Assembly: GCA_024699855.1 (NCBI GenBank)
Contig: JAMPIQ010000002.1
Coordinates: 186,001-250,000 of the forward strand
Source: Aphelenchoides besseyi
Taxonomy: Eukaryota; Nematoda; Chromadorea; Rhabditida; Aphelenchoididae
DNA length: 64,000 bases
Direction: 5' to 3'
The notes under the pieces are model-generated. The model did no database searches. It was not told the DNA's origin and saw only the letters and a list, made by a program, of their open reading frames with translations. Made by a program: the position numbers and the translations under genes. Shown in pieces: positions 1 through 10,793 of this stretch (positions are counted from its first letter, which is position 1; each line of letters begins with the position of its first letter).

Positions 1-3000
1 CTGTTTCCGTTTAACTAAAGGACCACCAAAAATCTGTGAATCACGTTCGTAATCGGCCGCTACATCCAAATTGCTGTTATAGGGATAGAACTAAAATTGA
101 ACTTGTAAATTGATACACGGTTGTAGTTTTTACGTTGTACAAGCTGGCAGCATCTGCGAACAAGCTTCCAAGTTGAATAACACACACAAACCAGAGAACT
201 AAACGTTGGACACCCATCTGTTGATCTGCAATTTGCTAAATGAAATTCGGTCCAGACATCAGAAAATGGTCGCCAAATCGAGAGGCTTCGAGCAATTAGC
301 CGGAGATAAACACTCGAAATTACGCGGAGAGAAGTCGGGAATCAGAAATCAGAAATGCACGAAACAAGTGGTTCACTAATGTGCCTGCAGAATTTAACGT
401 TCAACGAGGAAGTAGGAAGTAAATTCAATCAAATCAACAGCGTCACCGAAGGATAATTCAAGACCAAATGTGAGTACTCAAACGACCGTTGAATCAAAAA
501 CCACAGCAGTGAATTTGGGAATCTAATTAGCAGTTGGAGGAGTGCACCAAATTGGCCAATTTCCAAACAACCAGAAGGCGCGAATTCGCAGAAAATTTGG
601 CACACGAGCTCAATTGGAGAAGCAGTTCGACAATCGAATCAACGAACCCACAGACTTTGTTTTGTGTTTTCGCAACGCCCAGACAATGAGATTGCGAATA
701 TTCGAAGTCAACCGAACGTTTCGGCTTCTGGTTTCTTATAAAAATTTCCGTCGCTTTTATGCCAAACCGATGGACACGCCCTTTTTGGCACTTTGACGTC
801 GAAATCGTTGTCACGTCAACTGTAAAGGCGAATAGAGAGCACGAGATTGTTGGAAGCTCCGCCCTTTTGAATTTGCTTGAGATTACGGTAAATCAGAGGC
901 TAGGACGTGAATTTCCTCCAGATTTTGTAGGTGGTTTGTTCAACAAAAAGCTGATTTCATTCAAAACGTCAATCTTCTAGGCGCTGAAGAAAGCCGCGAA
1001 CAATCTCAACGCAAAGTTAAAGTCTTTTCACGAATGTAATTTTAATGCGGCGAATCAACGGTCTTAGAAACAGAGTAGAAATACGATGATGAAATAAAAA
1101 GTTTCGGTTTCAAGCTTCTTTTCTAATTGACGTCTTTGAGTTTGAGAATCCAACTGTGGACGTCACAGAACGTTTATGTACTTTCTTATTTGACCGAAAC
1201 TGTGTGGTCCGAAGTCAAAGAACGTCGCAACCGTCAACGGAACGACGAGTCGGGGGAAAAGTGAAATTAGAAAGTTGAAAATTCTGTAGGGAATTTCAGA
1301 CAAATTGGCTCATGAAGTACAGTCCGATTACGTACGAGCTGTGTTATTTGAATCAAGAGCACAAACTTCATTCCAGAAGTTTCTCTTCGTCACGCACCTT
1401 TGAGTAATAAGTGGAATTCGAAGATTTAAGTGATGACTCCAAGTACTCGTAGATTCGTTTTTGCTCGTGAATTAGACTTCTTGACAGGTCATTTCCTCCC
1501 GAGTTTAATCCGCTTATGAGGAACCGCTCTACCCGAAGTTGTTATCCACAACGATGCTCGGAAACTTCACACTAAATTTCAGTCCAAAAACAATCAAAAG
1601 CCCATCAATTCGAGTGTTCCGAATCGACTCAAGATCATCAAGTGCGGAAATCAATGACCAGTAGCATTCAATTCGAAGATTCAGATGATGAGCGAAATGT
1701 CGCAACTTTTCGTTTGCTCGTGATTTCCGTTTATCCGACAATCCCAAATTAGTCAGCAGCTTAGAAGGTTGACATTTCGTCAAATGTTCGAGCTGTCTAC
1801 TTCCTTACAGCTCACAAGGAGACGAGTTTTCTTTTTGTTGCAGCGGAACAAAATTCCTGGAAATGAGTCAAGATGATGCATATGACTGGTGAATGGTGAC
1901 ATTTTTGAAAGACAATGTCGTCAAAAGGATTATCGAAAAGCGGTTTTATTGTGCAAAAGCTAAGCTACAAGCTCAAATTACATCAAAGCGATTAACTCGA
2001 AAAAATTAATGTGTTTTGGCCTCGTACAGTACCTACAGTTATCCTTCAACCAAAAGCGTATCGTGACAACCGTTTCCGCTTTGGATTTGCGTGTGAAGAT
2101 TACCGTAACGATTCTCTTTGTGTTTCGAATCGTCATATCCGCGTGTCGTTGGAATGCGTAAACAAAGAATATGATGTTTCAATAAACATCGTAAACTTTT
2201 GAAGAGGCAAGGTTCATTAGAATAATTGAATGATTTCGTTCTATCCCTTGTTGGTTCATTTGCCATCCCAATCTTAACACCTTCAGCACGCGAAGAATCC
2301 TCTGTAGGCGAAATGTTTCCATGAAATGGTTTCGCAGATTAGCAACATTGCATCCTCTTAACCACAGATGCTCCCTACTGTTGAATCAAACATCGAAATC
2401 AACGCCTTTACGAAGAAAGACATTCAATCAAATGAAATACTCTCGGCCTTAAGCAGATAAGTAACAGACAAGAAGGCTTGTGAAAGCGCGATCTTATTAG
2501 TGGCTTTGGAGGCGCATGTCTTCGAATGTCCGTGGATGAGCATAAATTATCGAACAGAAACACGCGATGTGCTTTATTTCCAGCAGACAAACCAATTAAT
2601 CAAAAGCCTCGCAGATGACCATCGAATTCAATAACCGTAAGATGTTTGACCAAAAACAGTCAAATTTTAATAAGATAGGATGATGTTTGATTAAAATTTG
2701 AGTGTTCAAACAACCAATGGGTCATTAAGTTTCGTCAACATCATCGAGTTAATTGCTCTCGATAACGATTCGTAGTCTCTGCGCCCCTAATGTTTACCTC
2801 CCTCTTGAGATCCTAAACTTTCGAATTGATATCGAGACCATAAAGGTAATTAGAGCGCCAGTCTATTTCCTCTTTAAGATTTGCAGTCTGAACATAAACA
2901 ACTTAAGAGATTTGGCGTTCGAATACAAAGTAGCAGTTCGCATTGAAAGAAACATGTCTTATGAACTCAAGAAATGAAAGCCAATCAAATGCTAAGCCGT

Positions 3001-5154
3001 ACATCAAATATAGCGATAACAGAAAGGTTTAATTTGTCTTTGTGATCAAATGAGATAATGACCGTTGGGATTTGATGTTTCGACCTTTTGATCGTGTATC
3101 ACTGTTACGTCTATTGAGATTCTTAATCTTTTTGTAATTGAGAAAGCTCGGTAAGTGCACTTTTAGTTACTAAACGAGGATATTCGACACCCGATGGATT
3201 AAACCGACCAAAGTTTGTGTCCTTTATTTGCACAACAAACAAGCTTCTCAATTCGGACATTGGAATCGGTTCAAGTATCTGGTGATTTCTCGTCGATTTA
3301 AAATTCGTCTACGGAAGTGTCTACACGTCAATGTCAAAAAGAAAGTGCAACATTTCGATTAGGAACTTTTGTTCAGAAACAACAAAGCAAACTCATAAAC
3401 TTAATGAAAATGTCGGTCGTTCGCAAGAGACTTTAATGTACAGTAATTTCTATAAGAACGACGTTGTTCACGTAACTCGTAGACCAGGAACCATTCACGC
3501 ATCGAATGCAAACTTCTAAGCAACCGTTGCAACGCGGAGATTAATCGAATGAAAACAACAAAAAGGTCGAACGTTCAAGTATACAGTAGCATGTGAATGT
3601 AATCCGCTGAATATCTCATTGACGTAACCCAAATCTACGCTCTCAATCTCCAACGATTGTTCATGGTTTTCTTTCCGGTTTCCACGATAAACATAAACAC
3701 CGTCAAGGAGATTTCGCATCTAAACAATGTGAGGAAGATAATGTCTTTGATCGTAAGCTGCCGAGATTCTCGGTATACGTCTGAAACACGCGGCGGTGAG
3801 AACAAAGAGATCCGTGGAGCAAGATGACATATAACAAACACTACGGTTACTGTATTTCGTAAGACTGTTTTTTGAAGGATTTTGATTTGTGGAGCAGTTT
3901 GCAAGAAATTTCTTCATAATCTTCGAACAGACAATCCGTTTGTTTCCCTTTTTGGTGCTCACTAATTTTAAGCCAATTAAACCGCAGACTACGAACGAAG
4001 ATCACAGAGTCGAAGGCGATTGTTCTGCGAGGATACGTAACGTTTTTCTTTTCGCATCTAACGGGATTAACAAGGCACATCAACCGAGCTAATGACTTGC
4101 AAACCAAAATGGCATCCACCGTAAGCTAATTAAAAAAGTGGAACGTCACAAGTACGACGAAATACTACTAACTATTAGAAGTGAAAGGAATATTGAGCTT
4201 CGGTTCTAAGGTCTGATTACAACTCGTTGAAGGGCCGTTGGAATCCACGCTTCAACCACGCGATTGACGATAATCCACGACTATTTCAGGATGGTTTTTA
4301 TTAGCAGATTAAACGGACTACAAAGTTAAGCGTAAACAATCAGTCGAGATGTTGCGTGTGGCTAATTAATCCACGAGCGACGAGTTTTAATTACGAATTT
4401 GGAGATCGGAAATGCACGAGATTAAACGTCGATTTTGTACGATGATGAAAGACATTCAAACGGCTGACTGCACGTTGGAATTCGAGTTGGAGGTTGAAGT
4501 TTGACGTAGAACAAACCCCACGAAGGTTCTGTTGGTTGTTTTTCGATTTGAACGTGACTTTAGAGTTTTTTGCGATCTTTGGATTTCGAGCCCCTCACCC
4601 ACATTCTATTTCCAAGTTGAAAATTGCCGACAGAATTTCAAATCTACAACTCGGTAGTCAGCACCTTCTTTTTCGTGGAAACAACGGCGTCTACGTCTGT
4701 GGTCAGCATGAATGAGTGATGAAAACGCGAGTTCAGAAATTTCAACCAATTGACAGAATTTGATGCTTGACTGCGGGGAATACAGAAGCGAGATGATTGA
4801 CTGGAGACGGGAGGTTGACTCAAAAATTCGTCCCAATTTCAAATGCCGTCATCGTGTGTTATGCTCACGGGTTGCAACGCAAAAAAGTCAACGTGTGAAA
4901 TTAACTCATAGACATGCACACAATATCGTAGTAAACATCCGAATGTTGTTTACCCGAGAAGCAGATGACGACAATCGTTGACAACCTCACTTCTCCACGT
5001 TTTAACATTTTTGGAGAAAGTTCACTACTCCATTTGCGGCATCAGGCTAATTGCCGGGCACCGCAATGTGGGTGTTTGTAGATGGTGGAGTAACGTCGTC
5101 AATGGAGTTCAAGTGCTCAAAAGCTGTGCAGTCGAAAAGATGTTTATTTACATT
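1..5154. other. No gene recognised
   Basis: Only short, overlapping open frames occur here on both strands, and none shows a protein motif or a convincing chain of exons with matching splice phases. An 11-bp inverted repeat (CAAATTTTAAT and ATTAAAATTTG) separated by about 20 nt lies near 2,660-2,705. The stretch may be intergenic or part of a long intron of a gene lying outside the window. Confidence 0.5.
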
Positions 5155-7027
5155 TCAAACATTCACATCGGGAATTAGGAGATGATGGTAATCGTCGCTT
5201 AAAAAGCTGATGAACAATCGACGAACTTCCGCTAATTTAGTGCCTTGAAATCCGTGGCCGCCGCCAAACACCGTCGCAAAAGTTAAGTTTCGTTCGTAGA
5301 GAGTCAGAAAACCGGAAGGTCGTTTTGAAGTCTGTTGGTCTGCATACCAGAGGGTATGTTCGAGAAGTGGTCGATAGCCCAACTCAGCAACTGTCTTTTG
5401 CTCCAATATCAAGTTACACAATAAATCTAAAGGTCATTGAGCTAAAATCCAAAATTGGTGCTGATCACCTGCATCTCCGGCAAAGCTCAAAACTCGAACA
5501 CTCGAATCGATTATCCGTTTCATTTGCGATTTGTTATCAGTTGAATCAACAACTTGAAAGTTCAAATTGACGCTGATTTGTGGGCTAAACTAATTGGTTA
5601 GCAGAAGCTAAAGAATTAAGCTTACTTGCAAAATGACCAATTCAAAGATTCATTGACATTGAGTGCTGTTTTAACTGTTGGTTTGTTCATGAAAGAAGTC
5701 AGAGCTCGAGCATCAACACACGTTGGAACACTCTGTTTCTAAAAGAGAATTCCGAATAGGCACCTCGTTCGAACTCACTTCATTATAATCACAAGCCGCT
5801 CGATAATCAAAGTCGGCAATACGATCGCTCGAGAATCGTTTGCGCAATGCAACGGTTTGCTTGTAACAAGAAGCACTTCTTTTCCTTGCTGTGATTTCGC
5901 CTAAACTGCACGTTCCAATTTCCAGCGGATTCTCACAACAAGCAATGAGTAGCCGCTTCCATTGATGTTCTCCGATAAATCCGTGCCAATACTGAAACTG
6001 AAGATACGTATCGTCGGCGAATGGATGAATGAAAATTGAGTTGCCAAGAAAAAGGCCCTAAAGCTCGAAATCAGTGAGTTCGCGTAATCAAACAGACCTT
6101 CAAATTGACAGGATAAGTAGCTTGATTGTCAAGTATACGGTCAGTTAGAAACGCAACATGCCGAGCGCCATAAGACGCAGCGATAAGAAAGACATCATGA
6201 TGTCGAAAAGTTGGATGTTGGTCGAAGAACCGTTGGATGAAAAGATAATTGAGATCTGCAGTCTAAAAACAAATTTTGCCCAAACGTTTGTTGACTGCTT
6301 ACTTTATGATCGTCAGTTTTGATATCTTTTTTGCGATTGAATGAAAACCCGGTTCCCGGCGGGCTTTCAATCATAACCAAATTGACCAACTGAAAAGTAG
6401 AAGGTTGACAACAGATTACCTGTAAAACTCACTTTTGTCCATGAGTTGTTGTTTCGATACAACAACCCGTCGGATGTGTTCAGAGTCAAAGGTCCGAGAC
6501 CGTTGAGCAAATAGTTGATCGAAGAACATCCCGGTCCATCACTGGACAGAAAAACCAACGGCTTTGATTGTGCATTTTGTTCTGCGTGAACGAACCTGAA
6601 AGATCGTAATTGAAATGCTCGATCGTGAAACTTACCAATAGAAAACAAAAGTCTCGTTGTCCAAATTCAAATGACCAGCAAATTGATTCAATTCGTCGGT
6701 TTGATTGTTGAGTAACGACAATCTGTCGATTTGATGATCTTGAGTACGAGGTCGTCGACGCAAAAGATTACCGTCGACCATAAGAAATAGAAACACGAGA
6801 GTGAGGAATGTTATCATGAGGACGAACAACGGGAATTTGAGAGTTGAGATCCGAGAGTTAGCTTTTGATTTCAAGAGCTGATGATTAGTAAAAGTGGTCG
6901 GTAGAGGCGAGCAGGTTGATGTGTTAAGTGAGTAGACAGAATGGAACTTCGATTCAGAGTCTTTTGTAAGCAAACGGTCCTGTTGATTCTCGAAAGATTC
7001 TTCACGTCGATCAGAAATTTCGAACAT
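5155..7027 (-). CDS. Serine carboxypeptidase (peptidase S10), N-terminally membrane anchored
   Basis: S10 serine carboxypeptidases remove C-terminal residues from peptides in the secretory or lysosomal system. The spliced model starts at 7027 and carries about 20 hydrophobic residues near residues 65-85 with no early signal peptide, so a type II anchor is inferred. Family motifs then appear in order: SSDGPGCSS (usually NGGPGCSS), ESPPGTGFSF, the nucleophile region AASYGARHV, GLFLGNSIF...YWHGFIGEHQ, FMNKPTVKTALNV, the Asp site FAGDADLLCNLI, and the His site TVFGGGHGF. Seven or more exons join with consistent phases through introns of about 38-45 nt. The odd point is that the usual G-E before the catalytic Ser is A-A, although Ser, Asp and His are all present. 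Activity may therefore be altered. The family call is firm; substrate and location are unknown. Confidence 0.9.
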
Positions 7028-8096
7028 TTGGAACACAAAGCAACAAAAAGAATCTAAGCCTTATGAAGCCCCGGTGTCCCAAGCAAAAACGATCACGAGC
7101 ATTTTCAGCGCAGTCTACGGAATTGCAAAGTCACTGATTATTCTCAACGATTTTCGAATTTTTCGGTTTTGAAATGTTGGAATGAAATGTCGATTATTGG
7201 AAACCATAAGGTCGAAGGGGTTTGGTCGAATCGAAAGGTTTGCTGGAGGTTGCCATTTGACCGCTTCGACGTGACTTTGTGGCGACAAAAAAGCGTATGA
7301 TCGGAAGGAAAAGCGTGCAGGAAATGTTTCGAATTCTTCTTCTCGACGAACGTTAATATTCATGAGAGTGAAAGCGACCTTTGCACTCTTAGTCGTTTGC
7401 AGACGAAAAGCAGAGGAAACGATTAACAACTGAGTAGACGTTTGCTGGATGTCTGCTGTGTGTTGTTACCCACTTGTTTAGCGTTGAAAAGAACGGAAAC
7501 GTCAAGTCGTTTACTTTCTCTCATCTTTCTGCTTCAATCCATTTGTTTCTCTGCAGTCGAAGGTCGAGGTCAAGAAGCGAAACCGTTCAAACAAATTGGA
7601 TCTTCAGTACACGAACTTGATTGCGAATTCAGTATCTGAGAATTGACAGCTTTCAAGTTTAAGGATTTGATTCTGTTCATTGACTTGAAAACCAATCAAT
7701 TCCGTTAGCCTCAAGAAAAGATATGACCTCAAAGATCGTTCTTTCGGTTGTCAAAAACAGCGATGTTATCTTCTTTTTGTTTGAGATTTGTGCGGACCAA
7801 CATTTGTTCGCTGGGAATGAGATTCGAGAAGATGGTTGGGATGAGAGTTTGTAGAAGGAGGTTAGTTGACCGGCTGTTGGACTTGAAAGTATAAGTCCCT
7901 AAAATAACTCGATTGTTCTTATTATAACTTGAAATTCACACTCCATTTGACTCAAAGGATTAAATGATCAGATAAGGAATTGATTTTGCGAATTTATCTT
8001 ACGGATAATAGAAACACGTTCGTCGGTTGAATGTCGATCTTTGACTTCGTCGACTTAAATAGCTGTTAGGATTAATTCACTCTCAAAATTTGCTAA
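7028..8096. other. Intergenic region between divergent genes
   Basis: This lies between the carboxypeptidase start on the minus strand and the methyltransferase start on the plus strand, so it presumably holds both promoters. Short open frames at 7115-7429 (-) and 7442-7639 (+) look like chance and show no family motif. No known RNA gene or repeat was seen. Confidence 0.45.
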
Positions 8097-9509
8097 ATGG
8101 ATTCCAGATACGTGGTGACTAACGGGAAAAACGGTCTCATGAGATGTCGATCTTTTGCGATTTCTTTGTTACGTTATTGTTCGAAGATTCCAATTCGTGT
8201 GCTCACCTTTCTAAGTATCGTCTTATTTGTTGGTTGTTTCATTTCGGTCGTACTTCTACTGGGCGCCATTGAGCGTCAGACCGAGGCTTGTACTCGACAC
8301 AAATGGAACGCAGAGGTCGAGAACGTTTATCGATATGACGTGCAACGCACGGAAGATTCGCAAAAAGAACTCCAAGAACAACAGAAAGACGATTCACTGG
8401 AAGAGCTAAAAAGAGAACCAGAGATCTTTGTATGTTTTTTCTTTCTTTAATGAAATTAAGTATGTTCGCAGAAGAACATCAGTATCGTTAATAGTGTGGT
8501 TGATCAGAAGCCGTGTAGAAGGAATACGGGAATACTCGTGAGTTTGCATACTAGATTTCTTTGAACAGGTTCTTGAAGGTTAATCGATTACGAAAGTCGC
8601 AGAAAAACATCAACCAGTTCTTTCAAACCTACGTTACAAATGTTATGGAAAGATGGCGACTTTTACCGCAAGTTTTTAACGTAAGATCTCGCCAAAATTC
8701 TCTTGTTTATGCACAGTGAATAGGCCGCAATGGACGGGTTTCGTTATTCTCTCAAGCCGTTTAAATACTATGCTCAAGATGAGTACAAGTACTTTTTGGA
8801 GTTTACAGATCCCTCGTCTCCATGTAATCACATTACTCTTGGCGTTGGGGGATCGTGGGATGGCGAGAAGGCGTAAGTTCAATCATCCGAGTATTGTTAG
8901 ATGGTTTTAGTTTACGACAGAAGTATCCGCAGTGTCGTATGACGGGTGTTGATCCCGTTGAAGAGCTTTCACGAGCGGTAGTGGAGTCTGATCCCAACTC
9001 GCGTTATATTCTGGCGGCGGTGTCTGATGTTGCAGGCGACGGTGAAGCTCTGATCAAAGGTTTGTAGTTTCTGATCAAGGCTGTGTACGTTTTGTTTAGA
9101 TGCTAACTTTGCGTATGCTCAGCAAAAGAAAGTGCCACATCGAGCATTGACTGAACTGTTGATGAACAGAAATCAAGGTCGTGTTATCGACTTCATGACC
9201 ATCGATGTTGAGGGCGCCGAGTTTCGGTTGCTAAAGGAAATTCACCGTATGTTTTATTGCATTACATTCTCAATCGATCTTTAAGGCAAGCAATTTGAGC
9301 TGCCAGTCATTTGTCAGTTTAATGTCGAAATCCATTTTGCTGCTTCTCGTTACAATGTCACATGGGAAGAATTTGATCGAACGTTGGCCGAAATGTTCAA
9401 CGAGGCCCGATTCGTTGTTCTGAACATCGATCAACGTTCACTCAAATACCGACGCCTGTTTATGTTTAACATCGGCGATGACGAGTGTATTCAGAAGTTT
9501 CTTTGTTGA
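8097..9509 (+). CDS. FkbM-type methyltransferase (Methyltransf_21-like), single-pass membrane protein
   Basis: FkbM-domain enzymes are SAM-dependent methyltransferases, and nematodes carry an expanded set whose substrates are mostly unknown. The protein opens with a short basic cytosolic segment, then a hydrophobic anchor at about residues 33-55 (IRVLTFLSIVLFVGCFISV), then an acidic linker. The domain is split over several exons: ITLGVGGSWDGEKA (SAM-site glycine motif), YPQCRMTGVDPVEEL, AAVSDVAGDG, VIDFMTIDVEGAEF (the hallmark TIDVEG motif) and QFNVEIHF. The last residues precede a TGA at 9507, and AATAAA follows within about 10 nt. Introns are about 30-45 nt with GT-AG ends. The exons between 8,560 and 8,720 are the least certain part of the model. 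Confidence 0.87.
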
Positions 9510-10379
9510 TCGGTAATAAACTTTACATCGCACAAGAGAATTCAATAGTCATTCGAGATGCCCAGCGACTCGAAGGCAAAAGAAGAAACTCGCGAGCAAA
9601 AAAACTCTTGACTCATAAGTGAAAGATCGACGGCCGATTTTTCACACCGCGAACGCGAAAGAAACTCGCTAGTGAGCAGAAAAACGTCTGGGAATCCGAC
9701 TGTAATCCAAACGTGAACCTTGGAAGTGAACCGCAAGTTGCCATCGACGCTCTGAACTCACGAGTTGGAGACCGTCAAACAAACGAGAATTCTCATAAGA
9801 TCAATTCCAACTGATCGGCTGAAATGGCGATCCGCATGAACACGTCGATGCGACGATTCAACTTCCGATGGCCATCAACAGCCAAAACTAAGATTACACG
9901 CGATCAAAATTAAATAAACATATTGCAAGCAACTGCGAACAATAAGAAGAGATTGATTGTTCATCGTCCAAAAATCTTTTTGTTGCAATGACGAATATCG
10001 ATCTTTAAATGAATTTGTTTTCTCTGTTCACGTGCTGAAAAAAAGGTCATTTAAGTTCATTTAAGAAATAAAATTTGATTTACAAAAAACAAACCCGTCA
10101 CTAGTGATTTGTCTCTTTAGCTCTAAAAGTTTGATTCTTTTGCTTGAATACAGCAAGTGGACTAGAAGACATAGCAAAACGTAACTTACAGCTCAAGAGC
10201 AATACGACAAGTAGAACTGGTGCATACATAAAATGCGGTGTTTGATTTTTGAGTTTAGGAAGTGGAGTTAAAGGCCAAGTTTTCTGTGGAGCTCGGCAGA
10301 TCTTTCTACAAACTACAACTGAATATACGCCTAATTGAGTTAATCTCTCAATACTGTCTTTCTAGGTTTTGTGTATACA
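9510..10379. other. Intergenic region, no gene seen
   Basis: A poly(A) signal for the upstream methyltransferase lies at the start. The rest contains only short chance frames. The 3' part (about 10,250-10,380) may be the body or tail of the SINE candidate that follows, but its end cannot be fixed from one copy. Confidence 0.4.
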
Positions 10380-10500
10380 AGACAGCAACTTGCATTCGAC
10401 AACAGAGAGAATTGAACCTGCAACCTCCAAAAGAATTCGCAAGCCTATCAGTTACTCACTCGACTATTGAAGCTCACACCTCCAGTGGAGGACCAGCGGA
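10380..10500 (-). repeat. Possible tRNA-derived SINE head (pol III A and B boxes)
   Basis: Read on the minus strand, TAGTCGAGTGAGTAACTG (starting at 10466) resembles the A box of tRNA-Ser/Leu, and GGTTCAATTC (10419 to 10410) is close to the B-box consensus. The start-to-start spacing is 48 nt, in the tRNA range. The flanking arms do not form a clean cloverleaf, so a functional tRNA is unlikely. The unit has the same orientation as the adjacent RTE LINE and lies about 210 bp from its 3' end. Non-LTR machinery of this kind mobilises SINEs, so a SINE is the best guess. Its boundaries are unknown. Confidence 0.4.
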
Positions 10501-10699
10501 CCATAACTCGGAGTGAATTTTGGCCCAATAAAACGGCCAATATCTCCATAAAGTGAGATAAAAACAAACGGACTTCACCACGATGATCAGCATAATCGAT
10601 ACTACGATTTCGGCAATTTTAGTGTTTTTGATTTTTTACCAAAATCTCGGCCATATCAGAGTTACAGCAAAAATGACTTACGCAGAAATGTTCAGCTCG

Positions 10700-10711
10700 T
10701 CGAGACTCGTC
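10700..10711. repeat. Target-site duplication, LINE 3' side
   Basis: The 12-mer TCGAGACTCGTC here is repeated exactly at 13,873-13,884. The two copies bracket the LINE exactly, which marks them as the duplication made on insertion. Confidence 0.85.
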
Positions 10712-10738
10712 AATGATTACAATGATTACAATGATTTA
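10712..10738 (-). repeat. RTE 3' terminal microsatellite tail
   Basis: There are three copies of a 9-mer (two AATGATTAC and one AATGATTTA, as read on the plus strand) directly next to the target-site duplication. RTE elements end in short tandem repeats that serve in target-primed reverse transcription. Confidence 0.8.
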
Positions 10739-10793
10739 TTCGGTTCAATCAACAAATCAACAACAAGATAAAATGAAAGATGGTAGAAGATAG

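Noticed and set aside
10380..10500. Functional tRNA gene on the minus strand
   Set aside because: A and B boxes are present, but the acceptor and T-stem arms do not pair.
10262..10516. 84-codon plus-strand frame
   Set aside because: It lies antisense to the tRNA-like A/B box segment, so it is better explained as a SINE.
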